Assembly: GCA_036170795.1 (NCBI GenBank)
Contig: JAVHPX010000038.1
Location: forward strand, 1-10,968
Reading direction: 5' to 3'
Origin: UBA8515 sp036170795
GTDB taxonomy: Bacteria > Patescibacteriota > Minisyncoccia > Phycocordibacterales > UBA9973
Length of the DNA: 10,968 bases
Shown here: positions 4,897-10,968 of the stretch, one piece after another
How the letters are laid out: every line of letters begins with the position of its first letter
How positions within the stretch are numbered: position 1 is the stretch's first letter
Translations under genes and position numbers: made by a program
The notes under the pieces: model-generated
Database searches by the model: none
What the model was told of the DNA's origin: nothing
What the model saw: the letters and a program-made list of their open reading frames with translations, nothing else

Positions 4897-5484
4897 ATGG
4901 CAAATATAAATCACAAACCATCAAAATACATGCTCAATCTCTTGCATATTCTTCCTCCATTTGTAGACGAGAAAAATAAAATCGCAAATGCAATTATTGA
5001 AAATAATGCAGGATCACGCAATAAATACGAAATCATAACAGAGAGCGGGCAGTTGAAGCTCGACCGCGTCGGATACTCACCTCTTGTCTATCCTTTTGCT
5101 TATGGAGCGATACCTATGACTTGGGATGAAGACAATGACCCACTTGATATTGTCGTTGTAAATGTTACAGAAGCATTTGTCCCTGGATCACTTGTCGAAA
5201 TTCGTGTTATTGGTGTTATGAAATTTATTGACGGAGGTGAAGTTGATGATAAAATAATCGGCGTAGTAAATGATGACCGCAAGAATAACCATATACAAAC
5301 TATTGAAGATCTTGGCGAATACTTTAAAATTGAAACAAAATATTTTTGGGAAAAATATAAAGAACTAAAAAAACCAGGAACAGGTGAAGTCAAAGAATTC
5401 TTTGGTGCCGATCAAGCAGTAAAGATTATCAATGAATGTAAGGAACGTTACAATGAAAAATATGCACCTAAATTAGAAGAATAA
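4897..5484 (+). CDS. ppa: Family I inorganic pyrophosphatase
   Basis: The 195-residue cytoplasmic enzyme hydrolyses pyrophosphate to two phosphates with Mg2+, pulling nucleic-acid and aminoacyl-tRNA synthesis forward. The family signature DEDNDPLDIVV is at about residues 77-87, within YPFAYGAIPMTWDEDNDPLD; its Asp residues are metal ligands. GQLKLDRVGYSPLVYPFAYG (50-69) carries the phosphate-binding Lys and Arg region, and DDKIIGVVNDD (about 119-129) supplies the later metal ligand pair. Length is normal for soluble bacterial family I enzymes (about 170-200). It starts 83 nt after nusA, without a Shine-Dalgarno, and is followed closely by tig (12-nt gap), so ppa and tig probably share a transcript. 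Confidence 0.95.
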   Translation: MANINHKPSKYMLNLLHILPPFVDEKNKIANAIIENNAGSRNKYEIITESGQLKLDRVGYSPLVYPFAYGAIPMTWDEDNDPLDIVVVNVTEAFVPGSLVEIRVIGVMKFIDGGEVDDKIIGVVNDDRKNNHIQTIEDLGEYFKIETKYFWEKYKELKKPGTGEVKEFFGADQAVKIINECKERYNEKYAPKLEE

Positions 5485-5496
5485 TAATATAAACAT

Positions 5497-6567
5497 ATGC
5501 AAATAACAATAAAAAAACTTGCTAAAAGTGAGATTGAAATCCTTGGTGTATTAGAAATGACAGAATTCCAAAAATATGAGGACAAGGCTCTTGTACATAT
5601 AAGCGAAAGGCTTGAACTTCCAGGATTCCGCAAAGGTAAAGCTCCAGCAAATATTGTCAGAGAACATATAGACGAGATGGTGCTTTTAGAAGATATGGCA
5701 GAGCTTGCTATCAATGACAATTATCCTAAGATATTAGAAAATGAAAAGATTGATGCAATTGGTCATCCTAAAGTATCTATTACAAAAATTGCAAAAGGTT
5801 CAGATTTAGAATTTAAAATAATTACAGCCGTTCTACCAGAAATAAATCTACCGGATTACAAAATTCTTGCACATAATATAAAAGAAAAAAATCCTATGGC
5901 AGAAATCATAGTTGATGAAACAGAAATTGATAAAACAATTCTAGAGCTTCGAAAAATGCGTGCCGAACAAACGAAAGGTATCAATCACGAGGGACATGAA
6001 AGTATGACAGCAGAAGAACATACTAAAGCTCACGATATACCAGAGAGTGATTACCCAGTATTCGATGATGCATTTGCAAAATCTTTTGGAGATTTTGCAA
6101 ATGCAAATGAATTTAAAGAAAAAATAAAAGCAAATATAAAAATAGAAAAAGAAACAGTAGAAAAAGACAAACTTCGCCTATTAATAGTAGAAGATTTACT
6201 AAAAGAAACTACAATTGATTTACCAGAAATACTAATAGAAAGTGAAATAGACAAAATACTTTATCGACTTCAAGCAGATATCACAAATGCAGGACTTAAT
6301 TTTGAAGATTATTTAATACAAATAAAAAAAACTGAAATAGATTTAAGAAATGAATGGAGAGAAGATGCAATAAAACGTGCCAAGCTTCAAGTCATCATCC
6401 ATACCATATCTGAAAAAGAAAATATCAAACCAAGTGATGAGGAAATAGAAACAGAAGTCGTAAAAATTATGGCTACGTATAAAGATGCTGATCCAATCCG
6501 TGCTCGAGCTTATATTGAAAATATGCTTGAAAATGAAAAGGTCTTCCAATTCCTAGAAAGTAAATAA
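5497..6567 (+). CDS. tig: Trigger factor lacking the PPIase domain
   Basis: The 356-residue ribosome-associated chaperone meets nascent chains at the tunnel exit. The N-terminal ribosome-binding domain (about 1-115) has the docking signature GFRKGKAP at 43-50, at the same position as in E. coli. In ordinary trigger factors an FKBP-type PPIase domain follows near residue 150. Here VDETEIDKTILELRKMRAEQ (139-158) passes directly into a hydrophilic linker with four His (GINHEGHESMTAEEHTKAHD, 161-180). Then comes FDDAFAKSFGDFANANEFKE (189-208), which normally follows the PPIase domain, and the alpha-helical chaperone arms to the end. The protein is therefore some 75 residues shorter than the E. 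coli one, and the loss is clean. The gap to ppa is 12 nt; a weak -10-like TAATAT lies 6 nt before ATG. Confidence 0.92.
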   Translation: MQITIKKLAKSEIEILGVLEMTEFQKYEDKALVHISERLELPGFRKGKAPANIVREHIDEMVLLEDMAELAINDNYPKILENEKIDAIGHPKVSITKIAKGSDLEFKIITAVLPEINLPDYKILAHNIKEKNPMAEIIVDETEIDKTILELRKMRAEQTKGINHEGHESMTAEEHTKAHDIPESDYPVFDDAFAKSFGDFANANEFKEKIKANIKIEKETVEKDKLRLLIVEDLLKETTIDLPEILIESEIDKILYRLQADITNAGLNFEDYLIQIKKTEIDLRNEWREDAIKRAKLQVIIHTISEKENIKPSDEEIETEVVKIMATYKDADPIRARAYIENMLENEKVFQFLESK

Positions 6568-6569
6568 TT

Positions 6570-6584
6570 TGTTATAATACTAAT
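6570..6584 (+). promoter_or_regulatory. Extended -10 promoter of clpP, leaderless
   Basis: TGTTATAAT (6570-6578) is a perfect extended -10 element overlapping the end of tig by no more than a few bases of spacer. The ATG follows after 6 nt, so the expected transcription start falls on the start codon. The -35 (TTCCTA, 6550-6555, 17-nt spacer) is poor, as is usual for extended -10 promoters. Confidence 0.6.
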
Positions 6585-7178
6585 ATGTTAATTCCAACAG
6601 TTATAGAGAAAACAGTGAATGGTGAGAGAGCATATGATATATACTCTCGTCTTTTAAATGATCGTATTATATTTTTAGGTGGACCAATAGATGACAATAC
6701 TGCCAATCTTATAATTGCTCAACTTTTATATCTTGACCATACTGACGGAAAGAAAGATATTCAATTATATATAAATTCTCCAGGTGGTTCTGTTACTGCT
6801 GGACTTGCAATATTAGACACTATGAATTTTGTAAAATCTGACGTCTCTACAATCTGTGTCGGCATAGCAGCATCTATGGCTGCTGTATTACTTTCTTCAG
6901 GTAAGATCGGTAAAAGATTTTCATTACCAAATTCTGAAGTTATGATTCACCAAGTTATGGGTGGAGCTGAAGGTCAAGCATCGGATATCGCAATCAACGC
7001 TAAGCATATACTCCGCACAAAAGAAACACTTAATAAAATATTAGCAAAAAATACTAACCAAACAATTACCCAAATAGATAAAGATTCCGATCGTGATTAC
7101 TATATGACAGCTGATGAAGCTAAAAAATATGGTATTATCGATGGTATTGTCTCTAAGCCTAAAGATAATAAAAAGTAA
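6585..7178 (+). CDS. clpP: ATP-dependent Clp protease proteolytic subunit
   Basis: The 197-residue serine protease assembles into two stacked heptamer rings and degrades proteins fed by a Clp ATPase. The catalytic triad is complete: Ser97 in GIAASMAA, His122 in EVMIHQVMGG and Asp171 in SDRDYYM. The IRNSPGG-type loop is YINSPGGSVTAGLAI (62-76), and ADEAKKYGIIDGIV (176-189) is the typical C-terminal helix and strand. Length is normal. It follows tig by 17 nt, the common tig-clpP order, but clpX is not next; a histidine kinase is. Its own extended -10 promoter lies in the gap to tig. Confidence 0.97.
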   Translation: MLIPTVIEKTVNGERAYDIYSRLLNDRIIFLGGPIDDNTANLIIAQLLYLDHTDGKKDIQLYINSPGGSVTAGLAILDTMNFVKSDVSTICVGIAASMAAVLLSSGKIGKRFSLPNSEVMIHQVMGGAEGQASDIAINAKHILRTKETLNKILAKNTNQTITQIDKDSDRDYYMTADEAKKYGIIDGIVSKPKDNKK

Positions 7179-7190
7179 TAGAAAAAATAA

Positions 7191-7202
7191 TATACTATAT
7201 AT
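7191..7202 (+). promoter_or_regulatory. -10 box directly before the histidine kinase start
   Basis: TATACT (7191-7196) is 6 nt from the ATG at 7203, the same spacing as in clpP. No clear -35 is seen. It could give a leaderless transcript in addition to read-through from clpP, which ends 24 nt upstream. Confidence 0.4.
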
Positions 7203-7952
7203 ATGCAAACGATACTCATCATAATTATTGTTATTATCTTAATTTATTTTTTGCGAAGAGAATTAAATAGTAATCTAACCGAAGAATCTTTCATCTCAAT
7301 TGTAAATCACACATTTCGCACTCCTCTTACTCGTATCAAGTGGATAAGTGATTCTCTAAACCAAGATCAATCACGAGAAGAAAAAGCTGAGATGGCACGT
7401 AATATCTCAAATTCTATCAATAGAATTTTAGAAATTATTGACACTCTAACAGGAATTAAAGATATTCATAATAGTGCTTCTTATGAATTAAGAGCAATTT
7501 CTATAAGAGAAATTATTGAAGAAGCAATCGGAAAATATAGAAAAACTATCAATGAAAAGAAAATCTCTTTAATAGTCCCGACGTTAGTAGGATTACCACT
7601 ATTAACACTAGATACAAAGAAAATTTCTTTTGTCATACACGTACTTTTAGAAAATGCTATTTTTTACTCAAAAGAAAATGATACTATAGAAATCAAATCA
7701 GAAATAAAAAACCATAACCTTGTACTTAATATTAAAGATAGTGGCATAGGTCTTTCATGGAAAGATAAAAATAATATTTTTAAACGTTTCTATAGGGGTG
7801 ATCGAGCTCAAAAAATGAATACAGAAGGTATGGGTCTAGGGCTTTATATGTCTAAAGAGATAATCCGTAGGCATCATGGAAAAATATTTGTTCAATCAAA
7901 AGGGAAAAACAAGGGAGCTATATTTTCCATAATCCTACCTATTAAAAGTTAA
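7203..7952 (+). CDS. Small membrane-anchored histidine kinase without sensor domain
   Basis: The protein has 249 residues. Residues 2-17 form one N-terminal membrane helix (QTILIIIIVIILIYFL); there is almost no room for a sensor. The dimerisation and phosphoacceptor domain has H36 in IVNHTFRTPLTRIKW. The residue after the His is Thr, where Glu or Asp is usual in HisKA proteins; that acidic residue helps catalysis in the families studied. The ATPase domain has the N box (LLENAIFYS, N151), G1 (DSGIGL, 179-184), F box (FKRFYRG, 193-199) and G2 (GMGLGLYM, 209-216), all intact, so ATP binding is expected. No response regulator is in the window. It follows clpP closely, but nothing shows a functional link to proteolysis. 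The signal is unknown; membrane-linked cues or partner proteins are possible. Confidence 0.9.
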   Translation: MQTILIIIIVIILIYFLRRELNSNLTEESFISIVNHTFRTPLTRIKWISDSLNQDQSREEKAEMARNISNSINRILEIIDTLTGIKDIHNSASYELRAISIREIIEEAIGKYRKTINEKKISLIVPTLVGLPLLTLDTKKISFVIHVLLENAIFYSKENDTIEIKSEIKNHNLVLNIKDSGIGLSWKDKNNIFKRFYRGDRAQKMNTEGMGLGLYMSKEIIRRHHGKIFVQSKGKNKGAIFSIILPIKS

Positions 7953-8186
7953 AAATTTAATCAAATAAACTTATACCCTCGACAAAGATGGTAATCTGCG
8001 ATAATATGAAATTATCGAATTTTAACAGTTAGTAAATGTTTGCTTTTAAAATACGGTTTATCTGGTATATATTACTAAATTATTTTATGAATAAAAGTTC
8101 CCTCTTGATCAATGTATCTAAAAATATCCAATATATAACTCGACCATAAAAGGCCATACGTATTTTTTAAGTGATATATCACTTAT
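7953..8186. other. Intergenic region upstream of rny
   Basis: It contains a 7-bp inverted repeat CGATAAT/ATTATCG (7999-8017) without a T-run, a 37-codon hydrophobic ORF (8036-8149, starting MFAFKIRFIWYILL) with no other support, and the palindrome next to rny (8168-8185). I see no convincing terminator for the histidine kinase gene and no tRNA. Confidence 0.5.
8168..8186 (+). promoter_or_regulatory. 18-bp palindrome over the putative rny promoter
   Basis: TAAGTGATATATCACTTA (8168-8185) is a perfect palindrome ending one base before the rny ATG. It includes an extended -10-like TGATATATC (8172-8180), whose hexamer TATATC is 6 nt from ATG. A repressor bound here would block the promoter. In a longer transcript the same bases could form a hairpin that hides the start codon. 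Confidence 0.55.
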
Positions 8187-9713
8187 ATGAGTTTAACAGC
8201 AATAATTATTTCAACCATAGCTCTTTTGCTAGGTATTGGAGTTGGATATTATTTACGCCTAATTATTTCACTTGGTAAAAAAGGTTCAATGGAAATTGAA
8301 ATCAAGCAAATAATGCTCGGTGCAAAAGAAGAAGCACAGAGAGTATTAGATGAAGCCAAGAAAAAAGCTGAGGAGCGTATAAATATATCGCAAGATGAAG
8401 CCAAGAAAAAAGAGGAAGAATGGAAACAAACAGAACATCGTCTTATTAAGAAAGAAGAACTTCTTGACGCCCGTCAAGTTGAAATCGATCGTGAAGTAGA
8501 TAACATTAAAATCAAGATCGACGAAGTGGCCAAGATAAAAGATCGTGTGAATGATATGGCATCTATCAAAGAACGAGAACTTGAAAAGATTTCAAATCTT
8601 TCTGTAAATGATGCAAAAAATATTCTTTTTAAAAATATCGAAGAAAAATACGAAGAAGATCTTCTTGTTCGTATGCAGAAAATGGAAACTACAAACACGG
8701 AAAAGCTTGACCGTAGAGCCAAAGATATCCTTGCTTCTAGTATCAACCGTCTTGCATCTTCAACTGCAAGTGAAATGATGACAACTTTAGTAAATATACC
8801 AAACGATGATATAAAGGGTAAAATTATTGGTAAAGAAGGTAGGAATATTCGAGCATTTGAGCGAACTTCTGGTGTTGAACTTATTATTGATGAGACACCA
8901 GGAGCAATAGTCATATCATCATTTGACCCAGTCCGTCGTCAAGTCGCAAGACTTGCCCTTGAAAATTTAATTCTCGATGGACGTATTCAACCTGCCAAAA
9001 TCGAAGAAGTCGTGGCCAAAGCACAAGAAGACATAAATAAAATAATAAAAGACAAAGGCGAACAAGCAGTTTATGAATGTGGCATATTTAACTTGGATTC
9101 TCGTATTGTTGCTATCGTTGGTCGTTTATATTTTCGTACAAGTTATGGACAAAATGTTCTTCAGCACTCAATAGAGATGACTCACATTGCTGGAATGCTA
9201 GCTGAAGAGCTTGGTGCAGATTTACAAATTACAAAAGCTGGTGCTCTAGTACACGATATTGGGAAAGCCCTTGACCATGAAGTCCAAGGTACTCATATTG
9301 ATATCGGTATCCGCATATTGCAGAAATTTGGTGCAGATCCTCGTATCATCACAGCGATGAAGAGTCATCACGATGACTGTCCTCATGAATCTATCGAAGC
9401 TGTGATCGTCCAAACTGCTGACATGATCTCAGGTGGTCGCCCTGGTGCACGACGTGACTCTGTCGAGAATTACATTAAGCGTCTACAAGATTTAGAAGCT
9501 ATCACAAAGACATTTGAAGGTGTCGAGAAGTCATACGCTCTGGCCGCTGGTCGTGAGATCCGTATATTTGTTACTCCAGAGAAAGTAAATGATATAGAAG
9601 CCAAGAACATGGCTCGTGATATCGCAAAGAAAATCGAACAAGAACTCAAATATCCAGGAGAGATAAAAGTAACAATGATAAGAGAGAATCGAATCATCGA
9701 ATACGCCCGGTAG
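8187..9713 (+). CDS. rny: Ribonuclease Y
   Basis: The 508-residue membrane-bound endoribonuclease starts bulk mRNA decay in bacteria lacking RNase E. Residues 3-20 form the N-terminal membrane helix. Residues about 38-180 are a long charged coiled coil that includes a 15-residue repeat (DEAKKKAEERINISQ then DEAKKKEEEW), encoded by a 19-bp direct repeat at 8349 and 8394. The KH domain has GKIIGKEGRNIRAFE with loop GKEG at 215-218. The HD phosphohydrolase domain has H327 (VLQHSIEM), the H356-D357 pair (ALVHDIGKALDHE), H394-H395 and D412 (QTADMISGGRPGARR), all canonical. The C-terminal region is also complete. Length matches the family (about 510-520). The likely start is the ATG at 8187, just after a palindrome; the stop is TAG. 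Confidence 0.97.
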   Translation: MSLTAIIISTIALLLGIGVGYYLRLIISLGKKGSMEIEIKQIMLGAKEEAQRVLDEAKKKAEERINISQDEAKKKEEEWKQTEHRLIKKEELLDARQVEIDREVDNIKIKIDEVAKIKDRVNDMASIKERELEKISNLSVNDAKNILFKNIEEKYEEDLLVRMQKMETTNTEKLDRRAKDILASSINRLASSTASEMMTTLVNIPNDDIKGKIIGKEGRNIRAFERTSGVELIIDETPGAIVISSFDPVRRQVARLALENLILDGRIQPAKIEEVVAKAQEDINKIIKDKGEQAVYECGIFNLDSRIVAIVGRLYFRTSYGQNVLQHSIEMTHIAGMLAEELGADLQITKAGALVHDIGKALDHEVQGTHIDIGIRILQKFGADPRIITAMKSHHDDCPHESIEAVIVQTADMISGGRPGARRDSVENYIKRLQDLEAITKTFEGVEKSYALAAGREIRIFVTPEKVNDIEAKNMARDIAKKIEQELKYPGEIKVTMIRENRIIEYAR

Positions 9714-9762
9714 CGTGCTTTGCTCTACTACTCTGGTACGCAAGATAATAAGATTACATATC

Positions 9763-9792
9763 AAAAAAACTCCCTACACAGGGAGTTTTTTT
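9763..9792. terminator. Bidirectional terminator between rny and the Fic gene
   Basis: AAAAAAACTCCC (9763-9774) pairs perfectly with GGGAGTTTTTTT (9781-9792) across a TACACA loop. It has a T-run on both strands and lies between two converging genes, 50 nt after rny and 3 nt after the Fic stop codon, so it serves both. Confidence 0.92.
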
Positions 9793-9794
9793 GA

Positions 9795-10733
9795 TTACTT
9801 CTTACTTTTTCTAATTTTATTCATTTCATACATTTCGATAGCATCAAGTGAAGTTTTCCAGTTTCTTCCTTCTTTTACTCCAGCTATCTTTCCATTGCGT
9901 ACAAGTAGACTTAAATATTCTGCATTATACTTTGTTTTTGGTGCAATTTTAGATAAAGATGTTAGTGTATTTTCTTTTGTAGAATTTTTTATTGCTCGAA
10001 TATATAAATCAAGAGAACGTTCAACAGCCTGTGAAATAAAAAATACTAAATCTTCAATTTTTTTATTATCTGCTTTTTGAAGTGCTTTATAATATTTTAT
10101 TCTATCATTCTTGAGTATAACCACTATAGGGTAACCTTCTTTCATTAGAATAATATTCATAATCAGCCTACTCACTCTTCCATTACCGTCACCAAATGGA
10201 TGTATATATACAAAACGATGTTTAAATTCTGTCGCAAGTGTAATAATATCTAAACTATTTTTATTACTTTTATACCAAGATATTAAATTATGCATTTGAT
10301 GTGGTATTTTAAAAGCTGGTGGTGGAATATGCTTGGACCCAGAAATTCGCACATCATAATTCCTATAAGAACCAGCCTCAACACCATCAATATTTTGTAC
10401 TACCAAACTATGTAAATTTCTTATGAGTATTTCGTTGAGTAGCATATTTTTTTTATTATCTACCACATCATATAAATAGTCTATAGCTTTCGCTTGATTT
10501 TTTACTTCAAGATGGTCCTTCAGTGACTTCCCTTTTATGGTAATACCTTGCTGTAAAATAAGCATAGTCTCTCTTAGGGTAAGAGTATTCCCTTCTATCG
10601 CGTTAGAATTATAGTTCATCTCTAGAGAAAATTGTTCGCGTAATTTATTAACTAAATATGGCGGGAAAGGACGTGCTTTTTTAAGTACTATAAGCTTTTC
10701 TTTAATTCTTTTTAAAATAATGGTATTTTTCAT
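9795..10733 (-). CDS. Fic-domain protein AMP-transferase with C-terminal DNA-binding-like domain
   Basis: The 312-residue protein belongs to the Fic family, which usually transfers AMP from ATP to a hydroxyl on a target protein. The active-site motif is complete: HPFGDGNGRVSR at 178-189 (catalytic H178, D182, N184, R186, R189). The N-terminal half carries the autoinhibitory helix motif SNAIEGN (43-49; Glu47 would block ATP), typical of class II Fic proteins that carry their own antitoxin helix. The flap region is near SKHIPPPAFKIPHQM (133-147). Residues about 255-303 (IAPKTKYNAEYLSLLVRNGK, then KEGRNWKTSLDAIEMY) resemble excisionase/MerR-like helix-turn-helix folds, with a basic tail. It is a lone gene convergent to rny, with a candidate operator at its promoter. 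The target is unknown; tRNA or topoisomerase modification, or a regulatory role, are all possible. Confidence 0.9.
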   Translation of the reverse strand: MKNTIILKRIKEKLIVLKKARPFPPYLVNKLREQFSLEMNYNSNAIEGNTLTLRETMLILQQGITIKGKSLKDHLEVKNQAKAIDYLYDVVDNKKNMLLNEILIRNLHSLVVQNIDGVEAGSYRNYDVRISGSKHIPPPAFKIPHQMHNLISWYKSNKNSLDIITLATEFKHRFVYIHPFGDGNGRVSRLIMNIILMKEGYPIVVILKNDRIKYYKALQKADNKKIEDLVFFISQAVERSLDLYIRAIKNSTKENTLTSLSKIAPKTKYNAEYLSLLVRNGKIAGVKEGRNWKTSLDAIEMYEMNKIRKSKK

Positions 10734-10752
10734 ACAAATTCAACTTTTACAC

Positions 10753-10802
10753 TAATATCGGATAACTCAATTTATTATACTATCCGATATTAAGAAAAGC
10801 AA
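10753..10802 (-). promoter_or_regulatory. Fic promoter with 12-bp inverted-repeat operator candidate
   Basis: On the minus strand TTGCTT (10802-10797), 17 nt and TATAAT (10779-10774) form a good promoter, with the start expected near 10767 and a leader of about 34 nt. TAATATCGGATA (10753-10764) and its exact reverse complement (10781-10792) straddle the -10 box, one in the spacer and one just after the start site. This geometry is typical of a repressor operator. Confidence 0.65.
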
Positions 10803-10862
10803 GCATTTATAGATTTTTCCTCACATTTGCACCAAAGAGAATATATAGAAGCAAAAAGAAGC

Positions 10863-10968
10863 ATGAGCGATGCCAAGGAGAGAGATTTAATTTACATCAT
10901 CAGTGACAATATAAAAAAGCACCACTCATTCCCCCATCGCAAAACTCTCTTTGATACAAGTGTGAAGA
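10863..10968 (+). CDS. Unidentified ORF, N-terminal part (truncated by window edge)
   Basis: An open frame from the ATG at 10863 runs off the right edge (35 codons; begins MSDAKERDLIYIISDNIKKH and contains HHSFPHRKTLFDTS). The frame is open upstream to 10794, so a start at the TTG at 10827 is possible and would add 12 residues. The segment is charged and of higher GC than the intergenic DNA before it, and a TATATA lies 15 nt or so upstream of the ATG. I recognise no family. It is divergent from the Fic gene and so may share its regulatory region. Confidence 0.4.
   Translation, partial: MSDAKERDLIYIISDNIKKHHSFPHRKTLFDTSVK

Noticed and set aside
8036..8149. 37-codon ORF upstream of rny (starts MFAFKIRFIWYILL), possible small membrane protein or leader peptide
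   Set aside because: It has no Shine-Dalgarno or clear promoter, the sequence is AT-driven and hydrophobic residues are expected from T-rich DNA; nothing supports translation.
8474..8914. 146-codon minus-strand open frame inside rny
   Set aside because: It is the Ser/Ile/Phe-rich shadow typical of the strand opposite a Lys/Glu-rich coiled coil; rny is intact across it.
1..10968. Alternative genetic code, suggested by absence of TGA stops in nine complete genes
   Set aside because: No in-frame TGA is used as a sense codon in any gene, and TAA/TAG preference is expected in AT-rich DNA; nine genes are too few to infer recoding.

Overview
The window is AT-rich, compact and bacterial, and reads with the standard code (no in-frame TGA; all nine complete genes stop at TAA or TAG). 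Its best fit is a member of the Patescibacteria / Candidate Phyla Radiation, probably Parcubacteria-like. The reasons are small housekeeping proteins, a trigger factor without its PPIase domain, a NusA that ends soon after its KH domains, a sensor-less histidine kinase, a RNase Y, membrane-anchored surface proteins of no clear family, and almost no Shine-Dalgarno sequences. This placement is inferred from gene content; no rRNA or ribosomal-protein gene is present to confirm it.

Layout. Positions 1-2637 hold an accessory, minus-strand surface-protein region. It contains the first codons of one exported protein (1-80), a proline-rich lipoprotein (237-983) of higher GC than its surroundings, and a 444-residue exported protein with a C-terminal membrane anchor (1303-2637). 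The two exported proteins share a duplicated, roughly 100-bp promoter and leader that carries a perfect DnaA-box sequence. A 319-bp gene-free stretch (984-1302) is packed with inverted repeats. Positions 2773-3507 are a REP-type transposable module: a Y1/HUH transposase (RAYT) lying between two inverted copies of a 25-27 bp hairpin, with a third, solitary copy at 1201-1225.

From 3641 to 9715 there is a plus-strand housekeeping block: nusA (transcription elongation and termination), ppa (pyrophosphatase), tig (nascent-chain chaperone), clpP (protease subunit), an orphan histidine kinase, and rny (mRNA decay endonuclease). Tig and ClpP sit side by side as in many bacteria, but clpX is not present here. 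Convergent to this block and separated from it by a bidirectional terminator is a Fic AMP-transferase gene (9795-10733, minus) with a C-terminal DNA-binding-like domain and an inverted-repeat operator candidate around its promoter. An unidentified ORF runs off the right edge.

The most interesting signals are these. The REP hairpin seems to supply the -35 box of its own transposase gene and, at the other end, contains that gene's stop codon. Several genes have a -10-like box exactly 6-7 nt before ATG, which would give leaderless mRNAs. A promoter upstream of nusA fires straight into a terminator, a possible NusA-sensing attenuator. An 18-bp palindrome lies over the rny promoter, and the Fic gene has the architecture of a self-regulated toxin-like enzyme.
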